From positions 62,001-126,000 of the forward strand of contig NZ_FZNP01000014.1 in the NCBI RefSeq assembly GCF_900188105.1: 64,000 nucleotides of DNA, given 5' to 3'. Of the stretch, positions 26,317 through 37,474 are shown piece after piece. Source of the stretch: Actinomadura mexicana (lineage in GTDB: Bacteria > Actinomycetota > Actinomycetes > Streptosporangiales > Streptosporangiaceae). How positions within the stretch are numbered: the first letter of the stretch is position 1; each line of letters opens with the position of its first letter. The notes under the pieces were generated by a model. That model did no database searches. It was not told the DNA's origin and worked only from the letters and a program-made list of their open reading frames with translations. A program made the translations under genes and the position numbers.

Positions 26317-27273
26317 GTGACGGAACCACGGTTCGCGGTCGTCGCCGAGGGGCTGCGCAAGCGCTACGGCGGCACCGAGGCCCTCGCCGGGCTGGACCTG
26401 CGCGTCCCCGCGGGGACCGTGCACGGCCTGCTCGGCCCGAACGGCGCGGGCAAGACCACCGCCGTCCGAATCCTGACCACGCTGGCCCGGCCGGACGGCG
26501 GCACGGCCCGCGTCGCCGGGCGCGACGTGGTCCGCGACGCGGTCGGGGTGCGGCGCCGCATCGGGCTCGTCGGGCAGCACGCCGCGGTCGACGAGGTGCT
26601 CGGCGGGCGGCAGAACCTCGTCATGTTCGGCCGCCTGCACCACCTCGGGGCCCGGCACGCGCGGCGGCGGGCGGACGAGCTGCTGGAGCGGTTCCGCCTC
26701 ACCGACGCCGCGGCCAAGCCCGCCGGGGAGTACTCCGGGGGCATGCGGAGGCGCCTCGACCTGGCCGCCTCGATGATCCTCGCGCCGCCCGTGCTGTTCC
26801 TGGACGAGCCGACCACCGGCCTGGACCCGCGCAGCCGGGGCGAGGTGTGGGACGCGATCCGCGACCTGGTGGGGGGCGGCACGACCGTCCTGCTCACCAC
26901 CCAGTACCTGGAGGAGGCCGACCGGCTCGCCTCAGGCGTCTCGGTGATCGACCACGGCCGCGTCATCGCCGAGGGCACCCCCGAGGCGCTCAAGGCGCGG
27001 CTCGGCGGCGACCGCGTGGAGGTCGTCGTGGACGACCCCCGGGCGCTCGGCGCCGCCGCCGAGGTCGTCGGCCGGGTCGCGACCGGCGAGGTGGACGTCG
27101 ACGCCGAGGCCCTGCGGGTCGGGGCGCCGGTGTCGGGGCGGGCGGCCGCGCTGACCGAGGCCGTCCGGGCCCTGGACAAGGCGGGCGTCGCCGTCGCCGA
27201 CATCGGCCTGCGCCGCCCGACGCTGGACGAGGTGTTCCTGCACCTCACGGAGAAGAAGGAGGTGCCTCGATGA
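26317..27273 (+). CDS. DrrA-type ABC transporter ATP-binding protein
   Basis: The GTG at 26317 follows GGAGG by four bases. The 318-residue product has Walker A GPNGAGKTT, signature YSGGMRRRLD, Walker B VLFLDEPTTGLD and H-loop-region LLTTQYLEEADRLA. A C-terminal extension (residues 220-318) ends DIGLRRPTLDEVFLHLT. This is the layout of daunorubicin-resistance DrrA-like ATPases. It powers the membrane partner encoded next, with a four-base ATGA overlap. The exported compound is unknown. Confidence 0.92.
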   Translation: MTEPRFAVVAEGLRKRYGGTEALAGLDLRVPAGTVHGLLGPNGAGKTTAVRILTTLARPDGGTARVAGRDVVRDAVGVRRRIGLVGQHAAVDEVLGGRQNLVMFGRLHHLGARHARRRADELLERFRLTDAAAKPAGEYSGGMRRRLDLAASMILAPPVLFLDEPTTGLDPRSRGEVWDAIRDLVGGGTTVLLTTQYLEEADRLASGVSVIDHGRVIAEGTPEALKARLGGDRVEVVVDDPRALGAAAEVVGRVATGEVDVDAEALRVGAPVSGRAAALTEAVRALDKAGVAVADIGLRRPTLDEVFLHLTEKKEVPR

Positions 27274-28121
27274 GCGAAGCGGACGGTGGGGCGCTGGGGG
27301 TGGTCCCCCCGCAGGGTGGACGCGTGAGCATCCAGGCCATGAGGTGGGCCGCGGCCGACGGGTGGGTCCTGACCTCGCGCGCTCTCGCCCACTGGGCGCG
27401 CAAGCCGGGCGAGGTCGCCGTCGGGCTGCTGTTCCCGGTGATGGTCGTGCTGATGATGGGCTACCTGTTCGGCGGTCAGATGGACGTCCCCGGCGGGAGC
27501 GCCGGCTACCGGGCGTTCATCGTCCCCGGCATGTTCGCGCTGACGATGGCGTTCGGGGTCGAGACGACGTTCGCCGCGATCGCGAGCGACGCGAGCAAGG
27601 GGGTGACCGACCGGTTCCGGTCGATGCCGATGGCCTCGTCCGCCGTCGTCGTGGGCCGGGCCACGGCCGACATGCTCCACTCGGTCGTCGCGCTGGCCGT
27701 GATGGCGGCCTGCGGGGTGCTGATCGGCTGGCGCGTCCACGACGGCGCGGGCAGGGCCCTCGCGGGGCTCGGGCTCCTCCTGCTGCTGCGCTTCTCGCTG
27801 GTCTGGCTCGGCGTCTACCTCGGCCTGGTCGCCAAGGGACCGGAGTCGGTCGCGGCCGTGCAGGTCCTGGTCTGGCCGATCGGGTTCCTGTCCAGCGCCC
27901 TGGTGGCGCCGAGCACGATGCCGGGCTGGCTCGGCGCGATCGCCGAATGGAACCCCATGTCGGCGACCGTGACGGCGTGCCGGGAGCTGTTCGGCGAGCC
28001 GGCCGCCGGCGGGTCGTGGGCGGCGCAGCACAGCGTGCTGATGGCGGTGGTGTGGCCGCTGGCGATCGCGGCGGTGTTCCTCCCGCTGTCGGTCCGCCGC
28101 TACCGCGCCCTCGGCCGCTAG
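27270..28121 (+). CDS. DrrB-type ABC-2 transporter permease
   Basis: The 283-residue product starts at an ATG overlapping the ATPase stop, with AGGAGG upstream. About six membrane helices are visible, including EVAVGLLFPVMVVLMMGYLF, ALTMAFGVETTFAAIASD, SVVALAVMAACGVLIGW and LLLLRFSLVWLGVYLGLVA. The GVTDRFRSMPM loop after the third helix is the ABC-2 signature. With the preceding ATPase it should form a homodimeric exporter under TetR control. Its end overlaps the next convergent gene by four bases. Confidence 0.9.
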   Translation: MSEADGGALGVVPPQGGRVSIQAMRWAAADGWVLTSRALAHWARKPGEVAVGLLFPVMVVLMMGYLFGGQMDVPGGSAGYRAFIVPGMFALTMAFGVETTFAAIASDASKGVTDRFRSMPMASSAVVVGRATADMLHSVVALAVMAACGVLIGWRVHDGAGRALAGLGLLLLLRFSLVWLGVYLGLVAKGPESVAAVQVLVWPIGFLSSALVAPSTMPGWLGAIAEWNPMSATVTACRELFGEPAAGGSWAAQHSVLMAVVWPLAIAAVFLPLSVRRYRALGR

Positions 28122-28834
28122 GGCAGGAGGGACACCCGGTGCCGGGCCAGCGCCAGCGCCGGGTAGCACGCCTCGGGAAGGGGCGCCGCGCCGCGCCCGG
28201 TGCCGAGCGCGGCGCGGAGCCTCGCGCCCACGGCGGCCGCGCCGTACGGCTGGACGACGCACAGCTCGGCCTGCATCGCCTGCCGCGCCGCCGCCATCAG
28301 CGCCGGGACGTCCCCGACGACCACGATCTCGGCGGGGGCGTCGCCGTAGGAGAGGCGGACGGCGAGGGCGTGCATCCCGGCGGTGCCGGCGCCCTCGTAG
28401 CGGAACTCGCAGACCAGGCGGTCGCCGTCCAGCGGCCCCTCCTGGATCAGCCACGCCTGGCCGGGGACGACCCGCCCGAGCGACTCCTCCCAGGGGGCCG
28501 CCGGGACGCCGGCGAGGCGGTCGGCGGCGCGGGCCGCGGCGGCGCGCCCCTCGGCCGGGCCGATCGCGGCGAGCGCCCGCAGGAAGGCCCGCGCGCCCGG
28601 GGTGGCCGCCGCGTGCAGGCAGCCGATCAGGTCGCCGAGCGCGGCGCGCCGTGCGGCGTCGTGCGGGGCCGCCGCCTCCAGGCCGCCGAGCTGCGCGGAC
28701 GTCCACATCTCGGCCTGCAGCGGGGCCGGCTGCGCGGGCAGGGCGTCCGCCTCCCGGACGTAGGCCGCGTACACCTCGCCGAGCCCCGGCAGCATCAGCT
28801 CGGGACCGGCGGACGGTCGGGTCGCACTCACCAC
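28118..28834 (-). CDS. Conserved actinobacterial hypothetical protein
   Basis: The product is about 238 residues and begins at one of two adjacent GTG codons (28834 or 28831). It is a soluble, Ala-rich alpha/beta protein with the phrases EESLGRVVPGQAWLIQEGPL, CEFRYEGAGTAGMHALAVRL and EIVVVGDVPALMAAARQ. I do not recognise the family. Codon use is typical of a real gene. It converges on the exporter permease with a four-base overlap. Confidence 0.65.
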   Translation of the reverse strand: MVSATRPSAGPELMLPGLGEVYAAYVREADALPAQPAPLQAEMWTSAQLGGLEAAAPHDAARRAALGDLIGCLHAAATPGARAFLRALAAIGPAEGRAAAARAADRLAGVPAAPWEESLGRVVPGQAWLIQEGPLDGDRLVCEFRYEGAGTAGMHALAVRLSYGDAPAEIVVVGDVPALMAAARQAMQAELCVVQPYGAAAVGARLRAALGTGRGAAPLPEACYPALALARHRVSLLP

Positions 28835-28891
28835 CTCAGCCTATGAGACACGGGAGAGCGGCCCGGCCGTGCGTCCCGGGGGGCGCGGGGC

Positions 28892-29617
28892 CTACGCCGG
28901 GACGGTCAGCAGCGTGCGGCCGTCGCCGATCGTGCGGACCTCGAACCGGCTGATCTCCTGCGGCCGCAGCGCCGTGCCGCCCTGCAGGGCCAGCTGGGGC
29001 TGCGGCGACCCCGGCAGACCGTAGCCCCTGTCGGGGACGGACCAGCCGACGACGGTGTGCGCCTTGCCCCGCCTGTCCACGGCGACCAGTTCGCACGCGA
29101 GCGGCCCGTCGACCCTGCTGAGCCGCAGCGCGATCCGGCTGCCCCACGCCTTCTGCTGCATCGCGACCGTCCCGGTGACGCCGGTGCCGGCGTCGGCCGC
29201 CGACATCGCCCGGCCGTCCCGCAGCAGCTGGGCGGTCCCGCCGTCCGGCGCGGAGGCGGCGGGGCCGCGGTCGGCTCCCAGCGTGTACCCGGTGCCGAGC
29301 GCCCCGCCGAGCAGCACGACCCCGGCGGCGGCCGCGGCCAGCGCCCGCGCGGCCCGGTGCCGCCGATCCCGGCGGATCCGGTGCCGGATCAGGTCGGTGA
29401 CCGCCGCCGGCTCGGGCGGCGCGGGCATCGCCTCCACCGGGTCGGCGATCGGGCCGATGCCGTCCAGGGTCTGGGCGAGCCCGCTCAGCGCGCCGAGCTC
29501 CTCGTGGCAGGAGTAGCACGTCGCCAGGTGCGCCTCGAAGGCGTGGCGGTCGGGCTCCTCCAGCAGGCCGAGGGCGTAGGCGCCGACGTCGACGTGCGGC
29601 ATGTCCGGCGCTCTCAT
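28892..29617 (-). CDS. Zinc anti-sigma factor, membrane-anchored
   Basis: The 241-residue product opens with DVGAYALGLLEEPDRHAFEAHLATCYSCHEELG, split here into helix plus the HxxxCxxC zinc motif (His30, Cys34, Cys37) of ZAS anti-sigma factors. One membrane helix lies near residues 88-108 (ALAAAAAGVVLLGGALGTGY). The C-terminal 130 residues are outside the cell and read like the anti-sigma-K/RskA domain. The ATG overlaps the sigma gene stop by four bases. It should hold the sigma factor at the membrane until regulated proteolysis. The signal is unknown. Confidence 0.9.
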   Translation of the reverse strand: MRAPDMPHVDVGAYALGLLEEPDRHAFEAHLATCYSCHEELGALSGLAQTLDGIGPIADPVEAMPAPPEPAAVTDLIRHRIRRDRRHRAARALAAAAAGVVLLGGALGTGYTLGADRGPAASAPDGGTAQLLRDGRAMSAADAGTGVTGTVAMQQKAWGSRIALRLSRVDGPLACELVAVDRRGKAHTVVGWSVPDRGYGLPGSPQPQLALQGGTALRPQEISRFEVRTIGDGRTLLTVPA

Positions 29618-30213
29618 GGCGTCACGCCCCTCTCCTCCAGGGCGACGCGCAGCGCCCGGAGCGCGTAGTAGACCCGGGACTTCACGGTGCCCACGGGGAT
29701 CCCGAGATGCTTGGCGGCCTCGTTCACCGAGCGGTCCCGGAAGAAGGTCTCGTTGAGGACCTCGCGGTGCGCCGGAGACAGGGCGAGGAGGGCTTCGGAC
29801 ACGACGACGGAGCGCAGCAGATCCTCCAACCCGTCGGGCACGCGCATGTTCTCCAGCGGGCCCTCGCCCGCCTCCTGCGGCCGTGCGTTCTTGCGGCGCT
29901 GGTCGTCGATGACGATCCGGCGGGCGACGGTCGCCAGCCAGGGCAGCAGCGAGGTCGCGTTCTCGTCGAGCTGGTGCGCGCTGCGCCAGGCGCGGATCAT
30001 CGTCTCCTGGACGACGTCCTCGGCCCAGTGCCGGTCGCCGCCGGTGAGACGCAGGACGAACGACAGCAGCGGGCGGCCGTACACGCGGTACAGCTCGTTC
30101 ACGATCACCTGGTCGTCCACGCCGCCGGCGGGCCGCGGGCCGCGGAACCAGCTCCACGGTCCGGGAGGGCGATCGCGGGTGGCCGACGCGGCGGCCGGTG
30201 ATCTGTGGGCCAT
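29614..30213 (-). CDS. ECF RNA polymerase sigma factor
   Basis: The ATG at 30213 has GGAGA upstream. The 199-residue product has sigma region 2 (LYRVYGRPLLSFVLRLTGGD, AEDVVQETMIRAWR) and region 4 (LSPAHREVLNETFFRDRSV, NEAAKHLGIPVGTVKSRVYY). About 35 N-terminal residues precede region 2. It is translationally coupled to its zinc anti-sigma factor. Sigma factors of this arrangement normally activate their own promoter, but I could not identify a confident recognition sequence upstream. Confidence 0.92.
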   Translation of the reverse strand: MAHRSPAAASATRDRPPGPWSWFRGPRPAGGVDDQVIVNELYRVYGRPLLSFVLRLTGGDRHWAEDVVQETMIRAWRSAHQLDENATSLLPWLATVARRIVIDDQRRKNARPQEAGEGPLENMRVPDGLEDLLRSVVVSEALLALSPAHREVLNETFFRDRSVNEAAKHLGIPVGTVKSRVYYALRALRVALEERGVTP

Positions 30214-30543
30214 CGGGGGTCTCCGGCGGGGTGCGAGGGGTGCGGGGCGACGCGGTGACCGTGGGTGTCACGTTGGGAGGCAGTACGGGACCCCTGCGCC
30301 TCGCGGTTCAACCGAGGCCGTTTCATGGGGGATTTTCCGAATTGCGCCTTACTTGTTCGCCATGTTTCGCTTACCGTGCGGTCCCAGGGATCATCGAGGT
30401 GCGTCTCAGGGGGCGAACGGGAGGCGACGACTCCGACCCGCGCATCGGAACCTTCGCCGGGCAACGCTCACTCCACGCTTTGGAGCGAATGCGGGCATCG
30501 GGCCCATTTGCCCACAGAGAGACCGAGGGCGGGGATCGGAACG
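30214..30543. other. Divergent spacer between the sigma gene and the cyclase-like gene
   Basis: This 330-base region has a patch of lower GC around 30320-30380 that probably holds promoter(s). No gene is recognised in it. I cannot assign a specific sigma-factor box. Confidence 0.4.
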
Positions 30544-31212
30544 GTGAAGGAGAACGGGGAAGTACAGCTCAGCTACCGCCTGCTGCTGGCGGTGGACATC
30601 CAGGGGTACAGCAGGCGCGACACGCGCGAGCAGCTGCGCGCGCAGCGGCTGCTGTCGGAGGCGCTCGACGGCGCCGCCCGCGGTGTCGGCCTCGACCGCG
30701 CCGGCTGGGACAAGCAGGTCGGCGGGGACGGCGAGCTCGCCACGCTGCCGGAGGGCGTCGACCCGGCGACGGTGGCCGGCGACTTCGTCATCCTCCTCGG
30801 CGAGGCGCTGCGCGAGGTCAACCGGGACGCCGGCCGCTTCCGGCTGCGCGTCCGGGTCTCGCTGCACCACGGCACGCTCACGGCCGGGCCGTTCGGCCCC
30901 GCGGGCGACGCGCCCATCGTCGTCCAGCGGCTGCTGGACGCGGCGCCGCTGCGCCGCCTGCTGGCCGAGGAGGCGGACCGCGACCTGGCCTACGTCGTGT
31001 CGGACTCGCTGTTCGACGACGTCGTGCGGACCGGGTTCTGCGCCCTGCCGCCGCGCGGCTTCCGCGCGGTCAGGGTCGTGGCGAAGGGCGCGGTGTTCCG
31101 CGGCCACATCCTCACCGGCCGCGCCGCCGGCGAGGAGGCGGGAGACGACGCGGGCGGACCGGGCTCCCGGTCCGCCCGCGTCCTGGACTTCCCGGCCCTC
31201 GCCCTGAGGTGA
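30544..31212 (+). CDS. Degenerate class III nucleotidyl-cyclase-like protein
   Basis: The likely start is GTG at 30544, giving about 222 residues. The N-terminus YRLLLAVDIQGYSRR matches the first metal-binding strand of class III cyclases (FxDIxGFS). The phrase QVGGDGELATLP matches the GDG hairpin, and RLRVRVSLHHGTLTAGPFG matches the strand before the transition-state region. The second metal Asp and the Asn/Arg pair are not clear. It may therefore be a non-catalytic sensor, or make an unusual nucleotide. Such stand-alone domains occur in actinobacteria without assigned activity. It is divergent from the ECF sigma gene. Confidence 0.65.
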   Translation: MKENGEVQLSYRLLLAVDIQGYSRRDTREQLRAQRLLSEALDGAARGVGLDRAGWDKQVGGDGELATLPEGVDPATVAGDFVILLGEALREVNRDAGRFRLRVRVSLHHGTLTAGPFGPAGDAPIVVQRLLDAAPLRRLLAEEADRDLAYVVSDSLFDDVVRTGFCALPPRGFRAVRVVAKGAVFRGHILTGRAAGEEAGDDAGGPGSRSARVLDFPALALR

Positions 31213-31276
31213 GGGGGAAGCGATCGGCGCGCCCCGTGGTTGACGCCGGTGAGGCCGACGATCGATGGAGGCGGAC

Positions 31277-31702
31277 ATGGCGGACGACGCGGCGCTGGTG
31301 AAACTTCTGGCGGGACGCGACATCGGGGTGCTGGCGACCCTCAAGCGCGACGGGCGGCCCCAGCTGTCCACGATCAACTACCACTTCGACGAGGGACGCC
31401 GGCTCGTCCGGATCTCCATCACCGGCGACCGGGCCAAGGCCCGCAACCTGGCCCGTGATCCGCGCGCGAGCCTGCACGTCGGCTCCCCGGACGGCTGGTC
31501 GTGGGCGGTCGCCGAGGGCACCGCCGAGCTCACGGCGGTCGCCGCCGATCCCGGCGACGCCGCCGTCGAGGAGCTCGTCGAGGTCTACCGCGACATCCGC
31601 GGCGAGCACCCCGACTGGGACGAGTACCGCCGCGTCATGGTCGAGGACGGCCGCCTGGTCGTCCGCCTGCACGTCGAGCGCCTCTACGGGCAGGCGCGCT
31701 GA
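31277..31702 (+). CDS. PPOX-class F420-dependent oxidoreductase family protein
   Basis: ATG 31277 is preceded by GGAGG at five bases; an earlier ATG at 31265 overlaps that ribosome site. The 141-residue product has the split-barrel pattern DIGVLATLKRDGRPQLSTIN, VRISITGDRAKARNLARDP and ASLHVGSPDGWSWAVAEGTA. RAKARNLARDP with the WSW segment is typical of the TIGR03618-like F420-binding group. The substrate is unknown. Confidence 0.88.
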   Translation: MADDAALVKLLAGRDIGVLATLKRDGRPQLSTINYHFDEGRRLVRISITGDRAKARNLARDPRASLHVGSPDGWSWAVAEGTAELTAVAADPGDAAVEELVEVYRDIRGEHPDWDEYRRVMVEDGRLVVRLHVERLYGQAR

Positions 31703-31721
31703 CGGCGGGCCGGGCGGAGGG

Positions 31722-32498
31722 TCAGGCCCCCAGCAGGGCGGCCAGGAGGCGGTTGTCGCCGCGCTGCCAGAGCGTCCCGGTCTCCTCGAAGCCCGCCTCG
31801 CGGAGCGCCGCGACGTGGGTGGACAGCAGCTCCGACTCCGACCCGTGGTGGCCGGTGGTCTCGTCGCGGGCCACCGCCGGCAGCTCGGCCAGGTCCGGGT
31901 CGGCGGCGATCGCGTCCCACCACTGGTCCCAGCCCTCGGGACGGTCACCGGCGAACCGGCGCGCCTGCTCGCGCTCGCGCAGGGCGACGTCGAGGGCCGC
32001 CAGCCCCGGCGTCCGGTCGTCCACCCCCAGGTTGTCGCCGTTGAGGAACAGCCCGCGGGGCCGGAGCACGCGCGCGAGCTCGCCGTAGGCGACCCGCAGC
32101 TGCCCGGCCGACAGCCAGTGCAGGGCGGTCGTGCTGACGGCGGCGTCGGCCTGCCGGTCCAGCCGCAGCCGCGCCGCCCAGCCGGGCTCGCGCAGGTCGA
32201 GCTCGGCGAAGGTCAGGCCCGGCCGCCCGGCGTGCACGGCGCGGCCGAGCGACAGCAGCAGCGGGTCGGCGTCGACCGCGACCACGGTCGCGCCGGGGAT
32301 GCGGTCCAGGATCCGGCCGGCGAGCGAGCCCGGCCCGCAGCCGAGGTCGAGGACGAGCGGGTCGGGCCGCCCGGTCGCGGCCTCCAGCGCGTCGACCAGG
32401 GCGGTGAACCGCTCCTCGCGATCGGGGATGTAGCCCTCCTGCTGGACGTCCCAGCGGGCGGTCCACGCGCTCGCGACCTCGTGGCTGAGCTTGGTCAT
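31722..32498 (-). CDS. Class I SAM-dependent methyltransferase
   Basis: The 258-residue product has SAM motif I LVLDLGCGPGSLAGRI (about 48-63), motif II VVAVDADPLLL and motif IV DAAVSTTALHWL. TTALHWLSAGQL resembles trans-aconitate-methyltransferase-like enzymes. GGAGAGG precedes the ATG. It shares a 70-base spacer with the divergent CGNR regulator gene, and an inverted repeat there suggests joint control. The substrate is unknown. Confidence 0.88.
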   Translation of the reverse strand: MTKLSHEVASAWTARWDVQQEGYIPDREERFTALVDALEAATGRPDPLVLDLGCGPGSLAGRILDRIPGATVVAVDADPLLLSLGRAVHAGRPGLTFAELDLREPGWAARLRLDRQADAAVSTTALHWLSAGQLRVAYGELARVLRPRGLFLNGDNLGVDDRTPGLAALDVALREREQARRFAGDRPEGWDQWWDAIAADPDLAELPAVARDETTGHHGSESELLSTHVAALREAGFEETGTLWQRGDNRLLAALLGA

Positions 32499-32508
32499 GA
32501 CCTCTCCT

Positions 32509-32537
32509 ATGACTGTCGTATAAGCTTTGGACAGTCA
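32509..32537. promoter_or_regulatory. Inverted-repeat operator between methyltransferase and CGNR genes
   Basis: TGACTGTC (32510-32517) and GACAGTCA (32530-32537) are perfect inverted repeats 12 bases apart. A third half-site, ACAGTCAT, occurs at 32579-32586 inside the start of the CGNR gene. The spacer contains TATAAG (32519-32524), which can act as a -10 box. The CGNR protein is the obvious candidate binder. Confidence 0.6.
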
Positions 32538-32568
32538 CAGTGTGAACCCGAAGGGCGTAACTGGTCAA

Positions 32569-33132
32569 GTGGAGTTCAACAGTCATACCGATGCGGTGGT
32601 GCAGGCGGCCGCCGGCCTGGTCAACGAGCTGACCCCGGGGGAGCGGCGCGGCCGCGCCTACTCCTTGCCCCCGCCGCCCGCGCTCGCCGCCGCCGTCACC
32701 GACGTCCTCCAGCGCGTCGGGCGCGGATCGCGCGCCACCGAGGCCGAACTGCCCGCGCTCGCCGCCGTCGCGCGCGAGCTGCGCGTCGTGTTCGACGCGG
32801 TCGCCTCCGGCGACGTCGACGGCGCCGCCGAGCAGGTCAACCGGCTCCTGGAGACGACCGAGGCCCGGCCCCGCCTGGAACGCCACGACGGGCACCCGTG
32901 GCACGTCCACTACCACGGCGCCGACGAGAACGACTGGGCCGGCCCGTGCGCCACCGGCCTCGCCATCGTCATCGGCGGCGAGATGCACGACCGCCTCGGC
33001 GTCTGCATCGCGCCGCACTGCGACCGCGTCTACGTCGACACCTCCCGCAACGGCACCCGCCGCTTCTGCTCCACCGCCTGCCAGAACCGCGTCAAGGCCG
33101 CCGCGTTCCGCGCCCGCGCGCAGTCGTCCTGA
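32569..33132 (+). CDS. CGNR zinc-finger (ABATE-domain) regulator
   Basis: I prefer GTG 32569, giving a product (187 residues) that begins MEFNSHTDAVVQAAAGLVN, the usual N-terminus of the family. TTG 32527 or GTG 32542 would extend it. The ABATE-like helical domain covers residues 1-140. The C-terminal treble-clef zinc finger has CIAPHC, then RRFCSTACQNRVKAAAFR, with CQNR in place of the consensus CGNR. These proteins are thought to be stress-responsive DNA-binding regulators. It is divergent from a methyltransferase gene with operator-like half-sites between them. Confidence 0.85.
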   Translation: MEFNSHTDAVVQAAAGLVNELTPGERRGRAYSLPPPPALAAAVTDVLQRVGRGSRATEAELPALAAVARELRVVFDAVASGDVDGAAEQVNRLLETTEARPRLERHDGHPWHVHYHGADENDWAGPCATGLAIVIGGEMHDRLGVCIAPHCDRVYVDTSRNGTRRFCSTACQNRVKAAAFRARAQSS

Positions 33133-33205
33133 CCGCGCAGCCGTCCGGGCAGGGCACCGAGACCGGGATCTGCCGCTTCTCGCGGCGCGGCTGTAGCGTG
33201 TGGCG

Positions 33206-33655
33206 ATGATCCAGGCCACCGCCACCACCGCCGCCTCGCCCGAAGCCCTCTTCCGGCACCTGGCCGTCCCCGAGGCGTGGGGCGCCTGGGGCAGGTTCCC
33301 CACCCCGGCGCGGCGGACGCGCGCGGGCGACACCGCCCCCTACGGCGTCGGGACGGTCAAGAAGATCTGGCCGGCCAGCGAACGGACCGTCGCCTACGAG
33401 CCCTACGAGCACTTCGGCTACGTCGCGCTGTCGGGCCTGCCCGTGCGCGGTTACCGCTCGGACGTCCGGCTGGAGCGCCGGGACGCCGGCACGTTCCTGC
33501 GCTGGGAGGCGACGTTCGAGCCGCTGATCCCCGGCACCGGCCCGATCGTCGGGTTCGCGCTCCGGCGGATGCTGGGGGCCTTCACCCGGTGGCTGCCCGC
33601 CCACGTCGAGCACTGCCCGCTGGACTGCCCGGCCCGCACCGCCGAGGGCATCTGA
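33206..33655 (+). CDS. SRPBCC (START-like) family protein
   Basis: The 149-residue product starts at ATG 33206. A TAGCGT -10-like box ends eight bases upstream, and there is no Shine-Dalgarno sequence, so the message may be leaderless. The helix-grip pattern is MIQATATTAASPEALFRHLA, GVGTVKKIW, YEHFGYVALSG, RWEATFEPL and a long C-terminal helix FALRRMLGAFTRWLPAHVEH. This is a polyketide-cyclase/dehydrase-like hydrophobic-ligand-binding fold. The ligand is unknown. Confidence 0.85.
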   Translation: MIQATATTAASPEALFRHLAVPEAWGAWGRFPTPARRTRAGDTAPYGVGTVKKIWPASERTVAYEPYEHFGYVALSGLPVRGYRSDVRLERRDAGTFLRWEATFEPLIPGTGPIVGFALRRMLGAFTRWLPAHVEHCPLDCPARTAEGI

Positions 33656-33692
33656 CCCGGCGGAGCATCCCGCCCCCGGCCGGAGGCTCTGA

Positions 33693-33728
33693 GCCGGAGG
33701 CCGTGCGACCCCCCGCACGGCCTCCGGC
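33693..33728. terminator. 15-bp hairpin terminator
   Basis: GCCGGAGGCCGTGCG pairs perfectly with CGCACGGCCTCCGGC around a 6-base loop. It lies between the convergent SRPBCC and GMC genes and is the first of two hairpins there. Confidence 0.75.
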
Positions 33729-33734
33729 GAAAAG

Positions 33735-33774
33735 GTGCAGGCCGAGAGCACCCCGCAGTTCCCTCGGCCTGCAC
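33735..33774. terminator. 12-bp hairpin terminator
   Basis: GTGCAGGCCGAG pairs with CTCGGCCTGCAC around a 16-base loop. It lies 14 bases before the stop-codon side of the GMC oxidoreductase gene and probably ends that operon. Confidence 0.65.
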
Positions 33775-33787
33775 GACCATGGACCCC

Positions 33788-36219
<2,432 letters not shown>

Positions 36220-36223
<4 letters not shown>

Positions 36224-37314
36224 GACGCGTGGCGCTTGAGGAAGTCGACGACGCGCGGGAACACGTCGATGTGCGAGTCCTTGCCGATCAGCGGGTCGAG
36301 GTGCCCGTAGCCGGGCAGCGAGGCCAGCTCGTGGCGCCCCGGCGCCGCCTTCTCCAAAATCTTGTGCAGGTGGATGTTGGAGTCGGTGAAGACGCGGTTG
36401 TTGCCGGGCGCGAGGAGCAGCAGGGGCGTCTCCACGTCCGCCGCGTTCTCCAGGTAGTTCTCCGGGAGGCGCGCGTAGCGCGCGTCCCGCGGCGCGTACT
36501 TGACCGAGTGGCCCGCCTTGACCATCTTGCGGACGTGCCGGTAGTAGTGCAGCCCCGACGCGGTGCAGATGTCGGCGACGCGCGCGTGCGTCTCGGGCAG
36601 CAGGTTCTCGTGCTCGTACATCGCGGGCCTGCCCGCACCCCACTGGAAGCTCTGCATGTGGCAGGCGCGGGTGGAGCACTCCCTGTGGAACAGCGACACC
36701 GCCCGCGACAGCATCCACGGCCGGGTGAAGCGCGGCGCGTCGCCGAACCGCGGGTCGAGGAACGGCAGTCCGAGGACGTACTCCAGGAACCAGGTGCCGA
36801 GGCCGAGCTTGACCTTCGAGAACGCCGGCACCCGAGGCGTGAGCGACACGCTGTTGCACGTGAGGGTGGCGATGTCGGCGACGGTCCCGGCGAACAGGGC
36901 CATCGAGAACGACACGGCGCCCAGGCAGTGCGCGATGACGTGCAGCGACCGGTCGCCGATGTGCTCGCGCAGCTCGGCGAGGGCGGCCGGGAAGTCGTAC
37001 AGGGCGATGTCGTCGAGGGTGTAGCGGTGCGTCTCGCCGTCGTAGGGGAAGCGGCCGCTCATCCGGAAGTCCAGGGTCCAGACGTCGGTGAAGCCGTTGT
37101 CGAGCAGGTGCGACGCCAGGTTCGGGATCTCCGGCATGACGAACATGTCGCTGGAGGAGGTGAGCCCGTGCACGAGCAGGACGACGTTGTCGCTCTCCTC
37201 GCGCAGGAACCGGGTCAGCCCCAGTCCGAGGCCGTCGTCGGTCGCGACCGGATATGTCGATATCTCCGCGTCCTTGACGCCCTCGAGAGTGAACCGAGGA
37301 ATCATCCGGCTCAT
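36220..37314 (-). CDS. Alpha/beta hydrolase with cysteine nucleophile motif
   Basis: ATG 37314 has GGGAGG eight bases upstream. The 364-residue product has the oxyanion segment VVLLVHGLTSSSDMF (46-60) and the nucleophile elbow HVIAHCLGAVS (125-135), with Cys130 where Ser is usual. The C-terminal catalytic His is in LPGYGHLDPLIG. Cysteine nucleophiles are known in PHA synthases, which share this fold, and this sequence resembles the hydrolase part fused to GMC enzymes in some bacteria. Here it is a separate gene, translationally coupled to the GMC gene. It likely acts on the same lipid or sterol-ester substrate or its product. Confidence 0.85.
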
Positions 37315-37474
37315 GTCCGCCACCTCCCTTTCCCGCAGTAATGATGGGGTGACCTGCTGGAACGCAACATCGTGGTAAACCCTTACTTCTGGCACGGAAC
37401 CCTGACGAACGCCTACTGAGACGGCGGTACGGGGGCGCGCGTTCGCGTCAGGGCCGGTCCGGGCGGGGCCCTGG

